Assembly (NCBI GenBank): GCA_907165275.2
Contig: OU015652.1
Location: forward strand, 15,001 to 79,000
Source of the DNA: Zygaena filipendulae
Taxonomy: Eukaryota; Arthropoda; Insecta; Lepidoptera; Zygaenidae
Direction of reading: 5' to 3'
Length of the DNA: 64,000 bases
Shown here: one piece after another, positions 50,401 through 63,353 of the stretch
How the letters are laid out: each line of letters opens with the position of its first letter
Position numbering within the stretch: position 1 is the first letter of the stretch
Notes under the pieces: model-generated
The model's input: only the letters and a program-made list of their open reading frames with translations
Databases searched by the model: none
What the model was told of the DNA's origin: nothing
Made by a program: the position numbers and the translations under genes

Positions 50401-52458
50401 CGGAAATTCGTTCCGCGAGTTCGACTCGCACTTGGACGGTTTTTTATGTGCATACCTACTACTACAATACCTATTATCCCAATTTTCGTACCAAGTGTTT
50501 CGCGGGTTATCTTAGTTTTACTACTGCTTACATAAAAATAACGCGTTTTACATACCTACATACATATACAGTTTAATTTATATTAATTTATAATTTATAA
50601 CTTACCAGCTGTTCTCCACGGTTTCATTCGCGTTAATTTCGGAGATTCCGCGGGATTTCTGGATAAAGGTACCCTATGTAAATTTCTGATGATCGGTCGA
50701 GCCGTTAAGACGTGAATCGTGAAAGCGTAACAACCAAACAAACAAACTTACCTACTTTAGCATTTATAATATGTAATAAGGATTGGAAAAAGGAACAGCA
50801 ATTTCAGTTGTAGGTATACCTATTCAGCGGGTCTATAGTCTACACAATGTATTTTCATCAACTGAACGTTATAAGAGATTAAGGGTGTTCCTTGTATAAC
50901 GCAATTAGTGAAGACCTAGACATTTTCTCTACTTCCGAATCATATATTAAGAATTTTTTTAGACTGTAACTGTCATTGACGTTTTATTGCTAATTCAAAA
51001 TTGTTTTGTATTCCTAAAACCGGCCTTTATAATTTTGTTTATTTTATTTTGGTTTTTTATTGTGGCACTACTCTATGTGCAGGTTGTGTTCACCTCGAAA
51101 AGGTCATACACTGTTTTAAAAATTGTTATATAAGTTTTTTAATTGTTTTATATGTATGTGTGTCCAGTTTGGTGAAGCTTAAAAAAACAATTAAAAAAAA
51201 AATGGTTTCATCCGAATAATGTAATCGAATGTAAACGCTTCCTGGTAGTTGTGGCTCAGCCTAACGTCGTCGTTGTGTGTGTATGTGCGGCGCGGGCGCG
51301 GGCGCGGGCGCGGTGCAGCCGTGTGTATGCACTTCCTGTTCCTGTCGGCGTTCTTCTGGCTGAACACGATGTGCTTCAACATCTGGTGGACGTTTCGGTG
51401 AGTAGGGAGAGCTCCGCTCGGGGCTGCGGGGCGGTCGCGCGGCGAGCCGAGTGCTACAGCGGGGCGCGTGCGTGTGTCCGCAGCGACTTCCGGCCGACGA
51501 GCCTGGAGCGCGGGCAGGAGGCGTGGCGGCTGCGCGTGTACAGCCTGTACGCGTGGGGTGGGCCGCTGGCGCTGGCCGGCACGGCGGCGCTGCTGGACCA
51601 GCTGCCGCCCGCCGCCGCCGCGCCCTTCCTGCGGCCGCGCTTCGCCGAGCACAGCTGCTGGTTCCACGGCGACATGGAGGTGCTCGTCTACTTCTTCGGG
51701 CCCGTGGGCGTGCTGCTGCTCGTCAACCTGGCGCTGTTCGCGTCCACCACGCGCCAGCTCACGTGCGGTCTGTGGCGCCGCGACGAAGTCAAGTCCACCT
51801 CCGAACGGTGAGTGTGCGCTCTGGGGCCGACTTCCTGGGCACTTATTCACTATGTTCCTTGCCGATACTGCGCGTCCCAAAAACAATCCCGAACGCTCCG
51901 GATGCCAAAATATTGTAAATATACATTCTGTATGCCATAAGACATGTTGTAAATGTAGTTTTTTTAAGGTAAACTTCTTGAGCACGAGGGAAAGACAATT
52001 TTTGTGGCGCCGTGTTATGGTCTCGCTGACTCCCCCGCCCTCCCCCTAACTTGAGCGGTCTCGTTCGGTCCCGCAGGGCGGCGCTGGGCCGCGTGTGCGC
52101 CAAGCTGGTGGTGGTGATGGGGGTGACGTGGGGCGCGGACGTGGTGTCGTGGGCGGCGGGCGGGCCCGACTACGTGTGGTACGCGACGGACCTGCTGAAC
52201 GCGCTGCAGGGCGTGCTCATCTTCCTGGTGGTGGGCTGCCAGCGGCACGCGTGGGCGGCGCTGAAGCGGGCGGCGGCGGCGTGCGGCGCGCGGGGCGGCG
52301 CGCGCGGGGAGGGCGGCCGGGCGGCGCGCGGCCTGCACTCGTCCACGCACCTGCCCTCGTGCGGCGAGTCGCTCACGCACACCACGGCCGCGCCCGCCGC
52401 GCCCGCCGCGCCCGCCGCGCCCGCCGCGCCGCGCATCCCGATGGAGACGGTGTGCTGA
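46425..52458 (+). CDS. Methuselah-like G-protein-coupled receptor (mthl family)
   Basis: Four coding exons, 46425-47442, 51319-51397, 51484-51807 and 52077-52458, join in frame to 600 residues. The start has a signal peptide (about 1-22, [15 protein letters not shown]). The ectodomain (about 22-268) has Cys pairs (RCCP, KCC) as in Methuselah-type N-termini and NGS sites. Seven hydrophobic segments follow: about 271-293, 309-328, then [72 protein letters not shown] and [36 protein letters not shown] is typical of insect Mth-like class B-related receptors and most like the mthl1 group. It should act at the plasma membrane. The ligand cannot be read from sequence. The cytoplasmic tail is Ala/Gly/Pro-rich with an (APAAP)n repeat. 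AATAAA is at 52989. Confidence 0.88.
47443..51318 (+). other. mthl intron 1 (3.9 kb) with repeats
   Basis: Contains an antisense tRNA-derived SINE (48080-48165), two CCGCGG-family repeat copies (48722-49105 and 49370-49430), the 49130-49340 arm of the CCGATTTAATCCAAAAGAC repeat, a fold-back arm (49900-50175) and another CCGCGG copy (50600-50765). No additional exon was seen. Confidence 0.5.
48080..48170 (-). mobile_element. fragment of a tRNA-derived SINE (second family)
   Basis: On the minus strand: ATTGGCGCAGTAGG (A-box-like) followed about 30 bases later by GGTTTCGATTCC (B-box-like). A related plus-strand fragment is at 59995-60075. Different from the SINE at 3701. Confidence 0.6.
51319..51397 (+). 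CDS. mthl receptor exon 2 (TM3)
   Basis: Acceptor GCGGTGCAG. 79 bases, mostly one transmembrane helix, ending NIWWTF plus CG before GTGAGT. Confidence 0.9.
51484..51807 (+). CDS. mthl receptor exon 3 (TM4-TM5)
   Basis: Acceptor GTCCGCAG. Starts [20 protein letters not shown], ends [10 protein letters not shown] plus CG before GTGAGT. Confidence 0.9.
52077..52458 (+). CDS. mthl receptor exon 4 (TM6-TM7 and tail)
   Basis: Acceptor TCCCGCAG. Starts [20 protein letters not shown], ends PMETVC and TGA at 52456-52458. Confidence 0.9.
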
Positions 52459-52988
52459 GCGGCGAGTGGGGCGCGGCGCTCGCGCTGTGCCGCGTGGAGT
52501 GACCTAGTGACGCTCGCCGGCCTCCGAACGAGGACCGAGTTTAGTACGATACTCGTACACGATAAAACAACATTACGTTGAGTGTTTCGTCCAAGTGTAG
52601 ATATATTGTTTATATTTATTCTGCAGTATTATTTTCTCTTCTATACCTAATATTTGTTAACGATTACGACCTCGTTGTTTCGTATGATTATATTTAGACG
52701 TATGAATGAAGTGTATATAAGTAAACATGTTCCGGTGGACGAGTAATTTTCTATAAACATTTTTAGAATAATTATTATGGATTGCGTCCGCGCGCCGCAC
52801 GTGTAGCGGCCGCCCGGCGGGCGGCGTGTCGCGTGCGGTCGCCGCGCGTACAGTACAGTGTGTATATTGTTATGTGACTCTTTGAGTCTCGACCGAGTCC
52901 ACGTATTATAATATTTCGACTCCCGTGGTCCCTTTATTGTGAACAAAAGAATAACCAAAATTCTTGCCCTGACCGATTGACTGTTATC

Positions 52989-52994
52989 AATAAA
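52989..52994 (+). terminator. mthl receptor poly(A) signal AATAAA
   Basis: Canonical hexamer about 530 bases after the stop codon. No earlier canonical hexamer was noticed on the plus strand. Confidence 0.45.
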
Positions 52995-53456
52995 TCCATA
53001 AAACCACAAACCTGTGTTAACTTTGTATTTTAAAATCCAATCCACCGAACCCCAATTACCATTTACCTATCGTTACAAATGAACGCAACCACAAATGAGA
53101 CAAGATAGACCACTCTTCAGTACTGAAACTCGTGTACGCAATGCGCGCGTTTATGTCTTTTGTTTGGTGTGCGAACCGTCATGTCGCGCGGGTAGGGCGC
53201 GGGGCGCGGGGCGTGTGTAGAGAGGGGGACCTCTATTCGCTCGATACGAATCGCCCTCCGATTATTGAATGTGAGTGAAAATAGTATTTAGCCTTAATTT
53301 GACTCGAATAGTTCTGCCAGATTTTGATGTGCTTTCGGCCGGTCGGGCCGAGTTGACGGCCGTCTCTGTTATCTGCGGCAGATAATATTATGTACTTTTA
53401 GCAATAGTTCCTGAGTGGTGATAATATGAATAGACTGCGGGGGTTGTCGCGCGACG

Positions 53457-53498
53457 CTCGCCACTCGCCACTCGCCACTCGCCACTCGCCACTCGCCA
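53457..53498 (+). repeat. 7-bp tandem repeat (CTCGCCA)n
   Basis: About six units of CTCGCCA. Similar short arrays occur at about 9823-9845 (GAGCAGT)n and about 55141-55188 (GTGCTGC)n. Confidence 0.8.
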
Positions 53499-56368
53499 GG
53501 CGGCACGCGGCACACGGCCGCACTCGCCCTCGGTAAATGGATTCAATAAAATCGTTTCCCAAAGTTCGAAAATAACATAACAAAACTTGAGTATCTATGT
53601 ATGTATCTGATTGGTAGAAGTGCAAAACTTGAGTATCTATCTGGTTGGAGCATATTTATGACTGTTTACATTAATATTGAGCAAAAGTAAAGGTAATTAG
53701 TTTCCTGCAGTAGAGAGGATCTACAACTCGCGGAGCTGGACGCGCCTGCCCCGGTCCCTTTGTGTTATGCTGCATGTGTCAGAAATGCAACGTTACATTA
53801 CTTAACAAAATACATGTATTACAAGGACCGCATAGCATGTCGGACTTGACTAATCCTGTATCTGCCGACTGCCGGTCTAATGCGACAGGGCTTCCTTTTT
53901 TAATTTCTGCGCACGCGCACTCGACGCAGCGAAGCACACTGTAATATTAGGTTCGCTCAAATAGAATGTCTTTGGGTTCGCGCCATTGAGTTTAATCGTA
54001 GATAAATAATTGCACAGCTCAAACGGCGCCACACTTGGCGACGGCTGGCGAAGCTGCGTGTTGAGGCAGGTCAGTAATAATAATAATAGATAGAAATACC
54101 TACACCTACTACACCATAGCTATGGAGTAGAATGCAGTAAGCGAGTGGTGGTTTTAAACCAGTGATTCCAAAACATCGGTGATGGACTCCTCACCGTAAT
54201 CACAGACCATAAATGCAGCCAAGCGGCGATGAACTAACTACTCGTATAGTGTTTTGAGCATTCAAATGCAGACACAGAATCATGATGTATTGTCACATAG
54301 TTCACAATATATTTTTTTTTTATTAGTTTAGTTAGTTACATTCTCAGACGAAATTAAAAGTCTGAGGTTACATTAATAAAATCCACGGCAATGTTGTTGT
54401 TGTTGTTGTTGATTTATGTAATCTATTTTAAGGTCCTACTCGGCGGACACTCAATCTACAGGTAAAAAGACCTAGCTACCTGGCAAATACATAGTAATAC
54501 GCAGTGTCACTGTCCAGTGGCAAGCATGCGCTCAGGCAATTGATCAGTTCTACAAAAAAGTAGGAACGCAATTTAAAATCCCAAAGAGCCCGTGCATTGC
54601 TCGGATCGCTACAAGAATCGATAGTTGCAAAAGGGAGCGTCGCAGGAACCGGTCGGGCGGGCGAGGTCGCACCGGGGCAGGGGCGGGGCGCGGGGCGCGG
54701 CGAGGGGACGCTAGTGCACTGCTCAGTGCTCACTGCACAAGTTTACACAGCAATATTCCGATATGCTATCATTATAAAACTATTAAGTACCTACGGAAGT
54801 TTTAAAATACGTCAACTAATGACTGGTATACTGCCAACGCGACCGTTAAAATCGGTTATTATGCTATGGGTGCAAATGCCCCTGTGATTGGTGCAAAAAA
54901 TATTATTCAAGGCTTTATAAAAAAATTGGTAAGAAATCATAAAATGTCTCTTCCACGAAATCCTGGCCCCGCGCGCCTGTCCGCCAATGAACGACCTTTA
55001 TAAACTAGAATAATACTGTTTTCGTGGTGACTGGTGACTGGTGAGTAGGTATAGTGCGACGACGCCGCGCCGTGCCGAGTGCCCGCTCAGGCACGTGACG
55101 TCACGCGGCGCGTCGCCCGAGGAGCGCGGGCTGCGGCCGGGCGTGCTGCGTGCTGCGTGCTCCGTGCTGCGTGCTGCGTGCTGCGCGCCACATACAGATA
55201 ATGAGCTATCGCCCTATTGACTAATACCTTCATATCTATACTACTTATAGTGGCATGTTCGGCAGCCGATAGTGCCTACTACCTACACTTACGGAGGTAG
55301 GTACTTATCGCTACTACCGGCATTGTGCTACTGCCTACTTAAGGAATGGGTTTTTACCTACTTTTTATAATGCAGGGTGACGAACGGCGCGGCCATATCT
55401 GGCAGATTAGCTCTCTGGAATGTTTTGTTGTATACTTACCACATCTGCCATGTTATCTATATCCTCGGGACTTAGTGGCAGATTGAATAAGGGTAAAAAA
55501 ATGCACCTACATAGTTATTATGTGTGGTACAGGTGTTGCAGCTGGGCTCTAGACTCTAGAGTGATATTTTGTTTCTAGATACATTCATTTCTAGATACAT
55601 TCACAATTCCACATACAAAAATCAGTTCCTTTGCAACAGACAGGTACGCCGTACGTCTGCTATGATATGAATATTATGATCCCGGTATTTCCGCTCATAG
55701 TGAAGTTTTTATTTCGTCTGAGGCGTCAATTTGAGAATACATACCTACCTAGTGTAGCTACGCGTACCTACTTACGTAGGTATTATCGGTACATTAGGTA
55801 CGTGTTTACTAGGTAATCATATATTTTATTATTACTCAATTTTTTCTGTTGATGTTGTCATAAATCCTACAGATACATTCTACGTTATATAGGTAGGTAC
55901 CTATACGGTTTTTTTTTTACGATAACCGTAATAAAGAGAGCCGTCTCGTCGCGCGTCGTCGGTCGCCGGCCGCGCCGCGCCGCGCCGCATCAACAAAGAG
56001 AACTGTCAGCTGTCGCCGATATCTACCGCAGTCCGCTACCTACTGATTGAATAATAATACTGTTGTGATTTAGAGGCGCGATTAGTCAACGCATTGTACC
56101 GAGCCACGTAACATCGTCATTGAGGTCATCTCCAAACAACAATGAACTCGAAGGGTCGTATCCGTCGTATCTGTTATCTGATATTTTGCATCCGAGATGC
56201 GGAGGGATGTTTTAAAACATTTGTTAGTGTCAAAACGTCGATGATGGTTGTAAAGGTACCTATTGATAATGGTTGCATATCGCTCGTCACCGCCGTTTAG
56301 CGGCCGGCGCAGACGCGAGACGCGACGATCCGAGCCCTGGCGCGAGGCACCACCAGTCCAGGGGGTCG

Positions 56369-56501
56369 ATTTTTGAATCGCTCGAATTACTTTCACGCAC
56401 GGAATCGCGAATTCACGAGCGAATCCTCATACATTTTTTAAGCATTCACGCGCGAATCTTGCAATTCCGTGTGCGAATAGTAATTCGAGCGATTCAAAAA
56501 T
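56369..56501. mobile_element. 133-bp MITE-like element with 22-bp terminal inverted repeats
   Basis: ATTTTTGAATCGCTCGAATT plus AC (56369-56390) and its exact reverse complement (56480-56501) enclose about 90 bases that continue as an imperfect palindrome (CGCACGGAAT and ATTCCGTGTGCG). No obvious target duplication. Confidence 0.7.
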
Positions 56502-59500
56502 AGGGCCCCAGTGCCAGTGTCCACGGCGCGCGGCACGGCACGGCGCGCGGCATAGCTGGTAAGGGCGCTTGAGGGTGTCTGTGTGTGTGTAGTGATCCCG
56601 CGAGAACCCTATTTTCTTTTAGATTACCCTAGGGAAAACTGAGTAAGCTAAAACCAGATCGAATTCCCAATTGAATGGTATATTTGTACTAATACAATAC
56701 TAGTGGAATTTCTCGCACGTAACGACTTCGGCCATTAGCTTTATCTCGCGGCTCGCCCTAGTTCTCGACGCCGCGCGCCGGCCGCCGCGTCGTCAGCTGC
56801 TCGCCGATGACCCGTCACGTGCCATCAATGGCCGTCACTCACTAGAAAATATTGAGTTTTATATAGGTATTCAGTGCATTAACCTGTGTTTTTGATTCAA
56901 CCTTATTTCGTCTGAGGATTCAACATACCACAGTGTGGGACCCTTCAATTTCTTTTATAGCTTTTGCTTTTAAATGCGAGACGTGGTCAAGTTATCAAAG
57001 TAGGTATAAGAGAAAGTCTATTTATTAAAATCAGATTTAGTTTTAACAGTTGTTTAATTTTAACATCCGTCATCGAAAAACTCGAAACCAAGTTTTCGGA
57101 ACAAACGAAGGGGTATTTCTTATTACTTGTACGAAACTAGTTTTTATATCTATTATTATAGTATAAAGTTGAAATGATTAGGAAATTAATAAAACATAAT
57201 TACTCGTAGATACCTATTAGAAATAATTAATTATGGACTTTTGTTTATAAATCCGACTAGCTGTACTCCGCGGTTTCACCCGCGGTAATTTTGGAGTTCC
57301 CGCGGGGATTCCGTGATAAAATGTTTCCTATGTCCTTCTCTGTATCCCTTAGGTATGTACAACGTGTATGCAAAATTTCATGACGATCGGTTGAGCCGTT
57401 GAGGCGTCAAAGCGTTACAATCAAACAAATAAACAAACTCACTCTCGTATTTATAATAGCCCAGAGTAATAATGTATACTACGTATATAAAATAGTAAGG
57501 ATTGAAGCAAGTAAAACGAAAACTTGTGCCCGAAAGTATCAAGGCGTCCCGTCCCGCAGCTCGCAGTCCGCACACATGTTCCTCGGGGCGTCGCGGTGCG
57601 GTCGGCACGCGCACGCGGCAACCCTAACTACACCCCTGAACGAAACTTGCACGTGTGCTGTCTCACTATTATGCAGGCGACAGATGTTCGCGCATTCATT
57701 GCCCATGGCCGTGCGACTCGCGTCGCGTCGCCGTCGCCGGCGCACCGACCGACGCGACGCGAGGGGCCGATCCCGACAAGTTGGTCGATATTGATCAAAC
57801 GTTAAAACTATAGGTACCTACTTACGTTTAAGATTTGCGGATTTTCGAGGTCGGTTGAAACAGCTAGCGTGAAAAAAACCAAATTAGAAATGGCATTCAA
57901 TATGGCGAACGCAAATTCTGGATACGGCCAGACTATAGTATGTAATATTGAATTTTTGTTCGGGGGTTTTGGAATGATATCCATTTCGCATCTGGTATTT
58001 TGATTAATTATTTTTTATACAACAGTAAAGGGACCATAGCTTCAGGTACCTACTTTTCTCGTTTTTTCAACAATTCGACGCGATGCGGTGCACATGATTT
58101 ATTTCCATAATACATAAGATACCTTTTAATAAGCTTTAAAAAACGTCCCCTGTGTACCCTACACAGGGTACTTAATTACTTCAAATTCTCTGAGCAAAGT
58201 TTTTTTTTTTTTCGATTTTTGACCAGCCGCTCGAGTGTCAGCCCCACAGTGCGGCGAGCCGGCCAAAGTGGACAAAGAAGCGGATGAAGAAAGTTATCTC
58301 AATTAAATGATGTTGAACTGTTGATCCTGTCGATACAGTAGCGACGCACGACGCGCATTTTACTACCCACACAGAAAATACATAAATTATCTAGAGAGGA
58401 CATGTAGATTGTAGGCGGGGCGGTCGCGCCACGCTGAACGCTCTCAAAGGAAGTTAGAACTAATGCTCCAACTGTCCAAAAACTTTTTTGCTGGCATCCC
58501 AAGTATATTTTCCACAATGTTCCCAAAACTGTGAATTTTGAAAACAGTGACCAGGTAAAAACGTAACCAACTGGCGTTTAATATATTTTGTTACGTTAAT
58601 GAATGTTTTTGTGCGTCACCCGGCGACACTGGTTTTGTTTCCATATTATTGATATGAATATTCCATAATTGAAAATATAGATATTTTAGGTAGTTAAAGA
58701 CATGTTGTCAATCGAATATTCTTATATATTGTCAAATTTAAATTAATAATAAAAAAGGAACATAGCAAAAGAAAACTCCCACTGTATATTAGAAAACTTA
58801 CAAAAAAGGTTTTAACATAACTTGATGTCCCTTCTAGTTCTATCTGTTGTGTTACTTACTACCTGAGCCCCGGCGAATGGCGATGCGTCACTCCGTTCCA
58901 ATAGCTCGCTTATCTATGGCTTGTTTTTTGCTGTTCACATAACTCCGATTGAGTAATAAGAAAGAAGTTTGAAATAATTCGCAGAAACACGAGTCACGAC
59001 TCGACTCGCGGTCGAACAGAGCGGTTTAGATGTTTACAAACTGCACACTCACCCCGTGGCAGGTAGCTATTATATTGATAAAGATTATTAAATATACCTA
59101 TTATCTACTAATAGGCAGGACGTGTAGATACTTATAGGTATTTAATATTAAACTTCCGCGTCCACTACTGTATCCAGTAGGTAGGTACCCACACAACTTT
59201 AAACTTAAAAGCAACTTTACTTATACGTAATCTATATGAGTGTCTTTTGGTGATGGTTTCCTCAAAAACGTACCTATGCTATCATGTAAATCTTAAGCTT
59301 CTGTAAAGCTATTTCACACAATATAGATTTTAAATACTAGTATAGATACGTATATGTCACATTTACATGGAGGTAGACATGCGCGCTCTGGGCGAGTAGC
59401 AGTTTTGAGTTCGAGCCCAAAAGGCGAGATGAGATGAGATAGCCTCTCAACGGTAGCAGCCGTGAGCCGACCCGCTGGGCGCTGAACTTCGTGTTGAGGC

Positions 59501-59994
59501 TGCGGAACCGCATCTTTGACCGACGAGCCACGCTTCCGTCTACGGGCACGGAGTACGGACACCACGTACCTAACATTGGCAACAATGGACTGGACTGGAT
59601 TCGGACAGTCGATTTCTTAAAGCATTGTTGGTTAGACAGACACATCGTATCATCCGACCACATGATAAGTACAACACTTATGTGTAGATATACTGTGTTA
59701 CAAAATATAAACAACTACAACTCACACGTGTATTATAAAGAGCGAAGTAACTAAAAATTCACGCTACTGTGGTCAGACTATAGAAGAAGCTGTTCAAAGA
59801 GCACTCAATAAGATTGAATGCGACGCAGGTCGTTATTTGACCTGATGTCACGGCGATTATAGAGCGGGCTATCACAACAGCTATGTCAATATTTATGAAT
59901 TGCGTTTATTGTGGCTGCTACTGCAGCTGTTCGCTGCGGGCTTCCATTCGCACACGCACACAAACACAAATACCCACATGTAGATACATACTTT

Positions 59995-60080
59995 GGCGAC
60001 TGGATTGGCGCAGTAGGTCCCCGTGCCTATCCGCTAATCCAGAGGTTCCGAGTTCGATTCCACCGTCGAGGTGTACTTTG
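59995..60080 (+). mobile_element. fragment of a tRNA-derived SINE (second family)
   Basis: ATTGGCGCAGTAGG and, 30 bases on, CCGAGTTCGATTCC. Same family as 48080-48170, opposite orientation. Confidence 0.6.
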
Positions 60081-61796
60081 TGACCATTTGTGACCTTATC
60101 ACAGAGTTCCACTTTCCAGTCTCGGCGTGTTTATATATATGTTTATACCTAGGTATATACAATATGCTTCATGTAATGTGTGCTACTGAGTACCTACTGC
60201 TTTGTTAACAAAATTTAGGTATGCACCGTTGGTTTGCTTTGCTGTTTTGACCTTATGTCATTTTTTTGTTTACCTACTCATTTTATTGTTGTGTCCTACT
60301 TAAAACCGTGGATTGTACATTATTTTTCATCGTCTAGCAATAGTAGCGAAAATGGCGTCTAAATTAAAATGGTGATGACTGCACGTGTGAGGTTTGCCAG
60401 AGTAGGTATAAATATGCAAGCGATGTCTTTAATTATGAACTAATATACCCAAGTAATTGGTCCGTAAATAATGAATGCACTTATACGAGTACACGAGTAT
60501 AATTGCTTTACGTTCGATATTATAATATGTAAAATGTAAATACTAGATACTAGATAGAGATAGAATAAAAACAAAATAAATATCAGCTGAGTCGCTTCGC
60601 GTCGCGCGTCACTAATTAAACTAAATTATGGACTTCCATCGCTGACGTTGTTGCTGTCGAGTGCCAAATCTGGCCAAAACAGTCGATCGGGTCAAATCCC
60701 TTGTACGACTGCCGAACAGCAACTTTGTTTTATACTAATTAAGAGAAAAGAGAACATATTTAATATCCACGCACTATAGTTCCTACTGCCTACTACATAT
60801 AGTTCGTGATTAAAGTTTTCGATAAGCTTGTCAAAATGAAATACTTACTGACAATGATATTTTGATAATACGCCCGTCGATCCCGTAATTTTTTTCATGT
60901 TTATTCTAAAAGATAAGAGTTGGGCGGCTGTCTGCGCACGTGGTCGGTTCCGAAGCATCTATTTTGTTTTCGTACAACGAGCCCGCGTATTATTTTAAAA
61001 CGAATCGGCAATGATGAATAACGGCAATCGTTTTGTTAATCTTTTTTGTAGCTGCGCCATTCCCGGGACTCGGCGCGGCGGGTCCCGGGAAGTGGTCAGT
61101 AGGTACAACAGAGAGGTACCCGACCATAAACTATCCGCCCCATCTATACTTATAGCCACTCAATAGCCTCGTTTACCAAGTTGATTGTCGACAGGTTTCT
61201 TTCTGAAGCCATGTCGTGCGTGATGGGCGCGGGCGCGGACCGGACGTCACGCGACCCGACCGCGCGGCGCGGCGTATGGGGCGCGGGGTGCGGGGTGAGG
61301 GGTGCGCCACCAGCAGGTACCTACACCCTGACACGCAGCCACATTTTGCAATCATGTATGTTCCGTCCTCATTCTAATTTTATCGTATTTCATTATTCTG
61401 TGGTTAATGATACTGACATCCATAGTCTGTGGCAATGGTTGGTTTTTTAATCAACTCATGCGCGGGTACGGAGAAAAAACGTTGAGACAAAGGAGAACGA
61501 ACGCAATCGCGGAAGCGGCAGGAGCTCTGCAAGTTTCTATCTACTTCTCGTAACGTGTCCAAGTGTTAGAACCGCAAAATCTAACTTTTGTTGTGTGTTT
61601 GTGCTAATTATCACCTGTGCTTTGCCGGCCGGCTTTATTAAACGCAAAATATAGACAATCATCAGGCGCTCTTCGAGTAACCGGTTGAGGAGTTCATCGG
61701 CTAGGTGCAGCAGCAGCAGCCGCAGTCGCCAGTGAGGTACGTGCGCATTGTATTGCTCTGTGCTTGGATGTCGAACGTCGTTAACCTTTATGGTAA

Positions 61797-62278
61797 GTTC
61801 ACACGCGTGCGTTCAACTCTACATTCAACGTGCACATTCACATTCACGAGCGTGTAAACGGTACGCCCGAGCCCGTGAACGCGCCTGTGAACGTGAATGC
61901 CGCGAATCGGGCAAGTGTCGGTTTTTTGGCAAAGTTCAAAGGATGAATGTGCGGGCGCCCGGTGACTGTTTACACGCGCGCGGGCAGTCAGTCTGTCCCG
62001 CGCTTTCGCGACGAGTGGATCTTCATTCAACGTTGCTAAGAAAGTCGCTACGATCGGATATTACAATCGTTCATAATTTTGTTCCTTTTTCCAATAAAAA
62101 TAAGTTAAGCCAAAGGATATGGCAGCAACAACACCGAGATCCTCGCTGCTCGCCATTCTAGCACTGACTGACACGACGGCGTGCGTGTAAACAGCTTGAA
62201 TGTCCGCCGGCCCGAGACGGGCTGCATGCCGCGCAGCCCGCCAGGCAGCCCGCCGGGCTGCACGGCGCGCGTGTGAAC
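61797..62278. mobile_element. MITE-like element with GTTCACACGCG ends
   Basis: GTTCACACGCG (61797-61807) and CGCGTGTGAAC (62268-62278) are exact inverted repeats. The interior is rich in further GTGAACG/CACGTT/GTGTAAAC words near both ends, as in MITEs with subterminal transposase sites. No coding frame. It may interrupt the LTR of the BEL element that follows. Confidence 0.5.
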
Positions 62279-62391
62279 GTAGCATTAGATTCGGCGAATG
62301 CATTACCGTGTTCATTCCATCAAGTGTATTTGACCCAGAGTGCGTTTGAGTCTAGATTTGTATAAATCTGGACAAGGACGTCACATCTTTT

Positions 62392-62409
62392 TGGTGCCGA
62401 AACCAGGGA
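62392..62409 (+). other. tRNA-Phe-type primer-binding site of the BEL/Pao element
   Basis: Reads TGGTGCCGAAACC, complementary to the acceptor end GGTTTCGGCACCA of tRNA-Phe. It lies a few bases after CACA, a usual LTR end. Confidence 0.5.
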
Positions 62410-62593
62410 ACCCACCTCAATACCGAAGTGCGATCAAAATACCTATTGAGATTATCCTTAAAACTACGATTATTATCATCCAAGAATCGCCGCAGTTCAT
62501 TATATACCTAACTCATATTTTGTTGCGGTATTGGTTGTCTTATTTTACTATAATATCGTTAACTAAAGCGTAATATTGCATATAAATCGTTTG

Positions 62594-62642
62594 GCATAGC
62601 CTCAGACGAAATAAAAACTCTTTATTTCGTCTGAGGGCATAG
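62594..62642. repeat. 37-base hairpin flanked by GCATAG direct repeats
   Basis: CCTCAGACGAAATAAA (62600-62615), a 5-base loop, and TTTATTTCGTCTGAGG (62621-62636) form a perfect 16-bp stem. GCATAG lies on both sides. The arm word recurs at 55708-55723 and, one base different at its start, at 56902-56917; a shorter hairpin of the same type lies near 54345. Confidence 0.8.
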
Positions 62643-63353
62643 CATATTTCGTAGGTATCAACTTGATAGAATAATAATTTAATATTGGTCTCGAAGTTTT
62701 CGATCATACATGCGCAATTTATATCTACCCTACACTTGCCAATTTATAAGTCAATAGGTATAAGTCGCCAACACGAATGTCAAGCACTTTCACACATTAT
62801 TGTAATTGGATTTTGCAATCTTGATTTGGACAAACGAGTCAATGTTTTGGTTTTAATTGCTGTAAGATCATATAAACAATCATTAATTCTCATCGGTGTT
62901 TATATATTTTTCTCGGCTTACGGCAACTCATAGACCAAAATATTAACATTCATCGAAATTATACGTATCGGTGTGTCTATTATTAATATTAATTATTAAT
63001 AAAAGGCACAAACAAATTCATCGACAACATTGTTGTATTCATAATCTTAAATATCTTACCTACCTTACGATCGCAGTGCAGTGATCGTATACAGTTGCGG
63101 AGTGATAGGTACCTAACGTCCGTCCGCATCATCGGGAGCCTATTCTCGACCGGAGACCTATTCTGGTATCTTTCGGTTTCGTTTTCGTTTTCGTAATCGT
63201 TCTTTCGTGATCGTTGTTTCGTTGTGATTTTCGTCATCGAACTATTTTCAAACCAAATTAGTTTTGTATTGTACACATTCCTACATATATTCACGCTGAT
63301 TTCTTCCAAGGGCTAACAGAAGCTCGAGTGAAGCGTAACTTATATCAACTATT

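Larger units (their letters stand above)
53500..62390. other. long region without a recognised gene
   Basis: Several CpG-rich islands (about 55060-55190, 55940-55990, 57520-57790, 61060-61300) break otherwise AT-rich DNA, but I found no exon with both splice sites and a family signature. Named elements inside it are listed separately. Other repeats: 57257-57490 (CCGCGG family), 58386-58470 (copy of 21710-21780) and many TACCTACCTAC simple runs. Confidence 0.4.

Noticed and set aside
57399..57805. possible exon in a CpG-rich block
   Set aside because: Several overlapping frames on both strands, none with a family signature or clear splice sites. It may be an unmethylated CpG or promoter-like segment.
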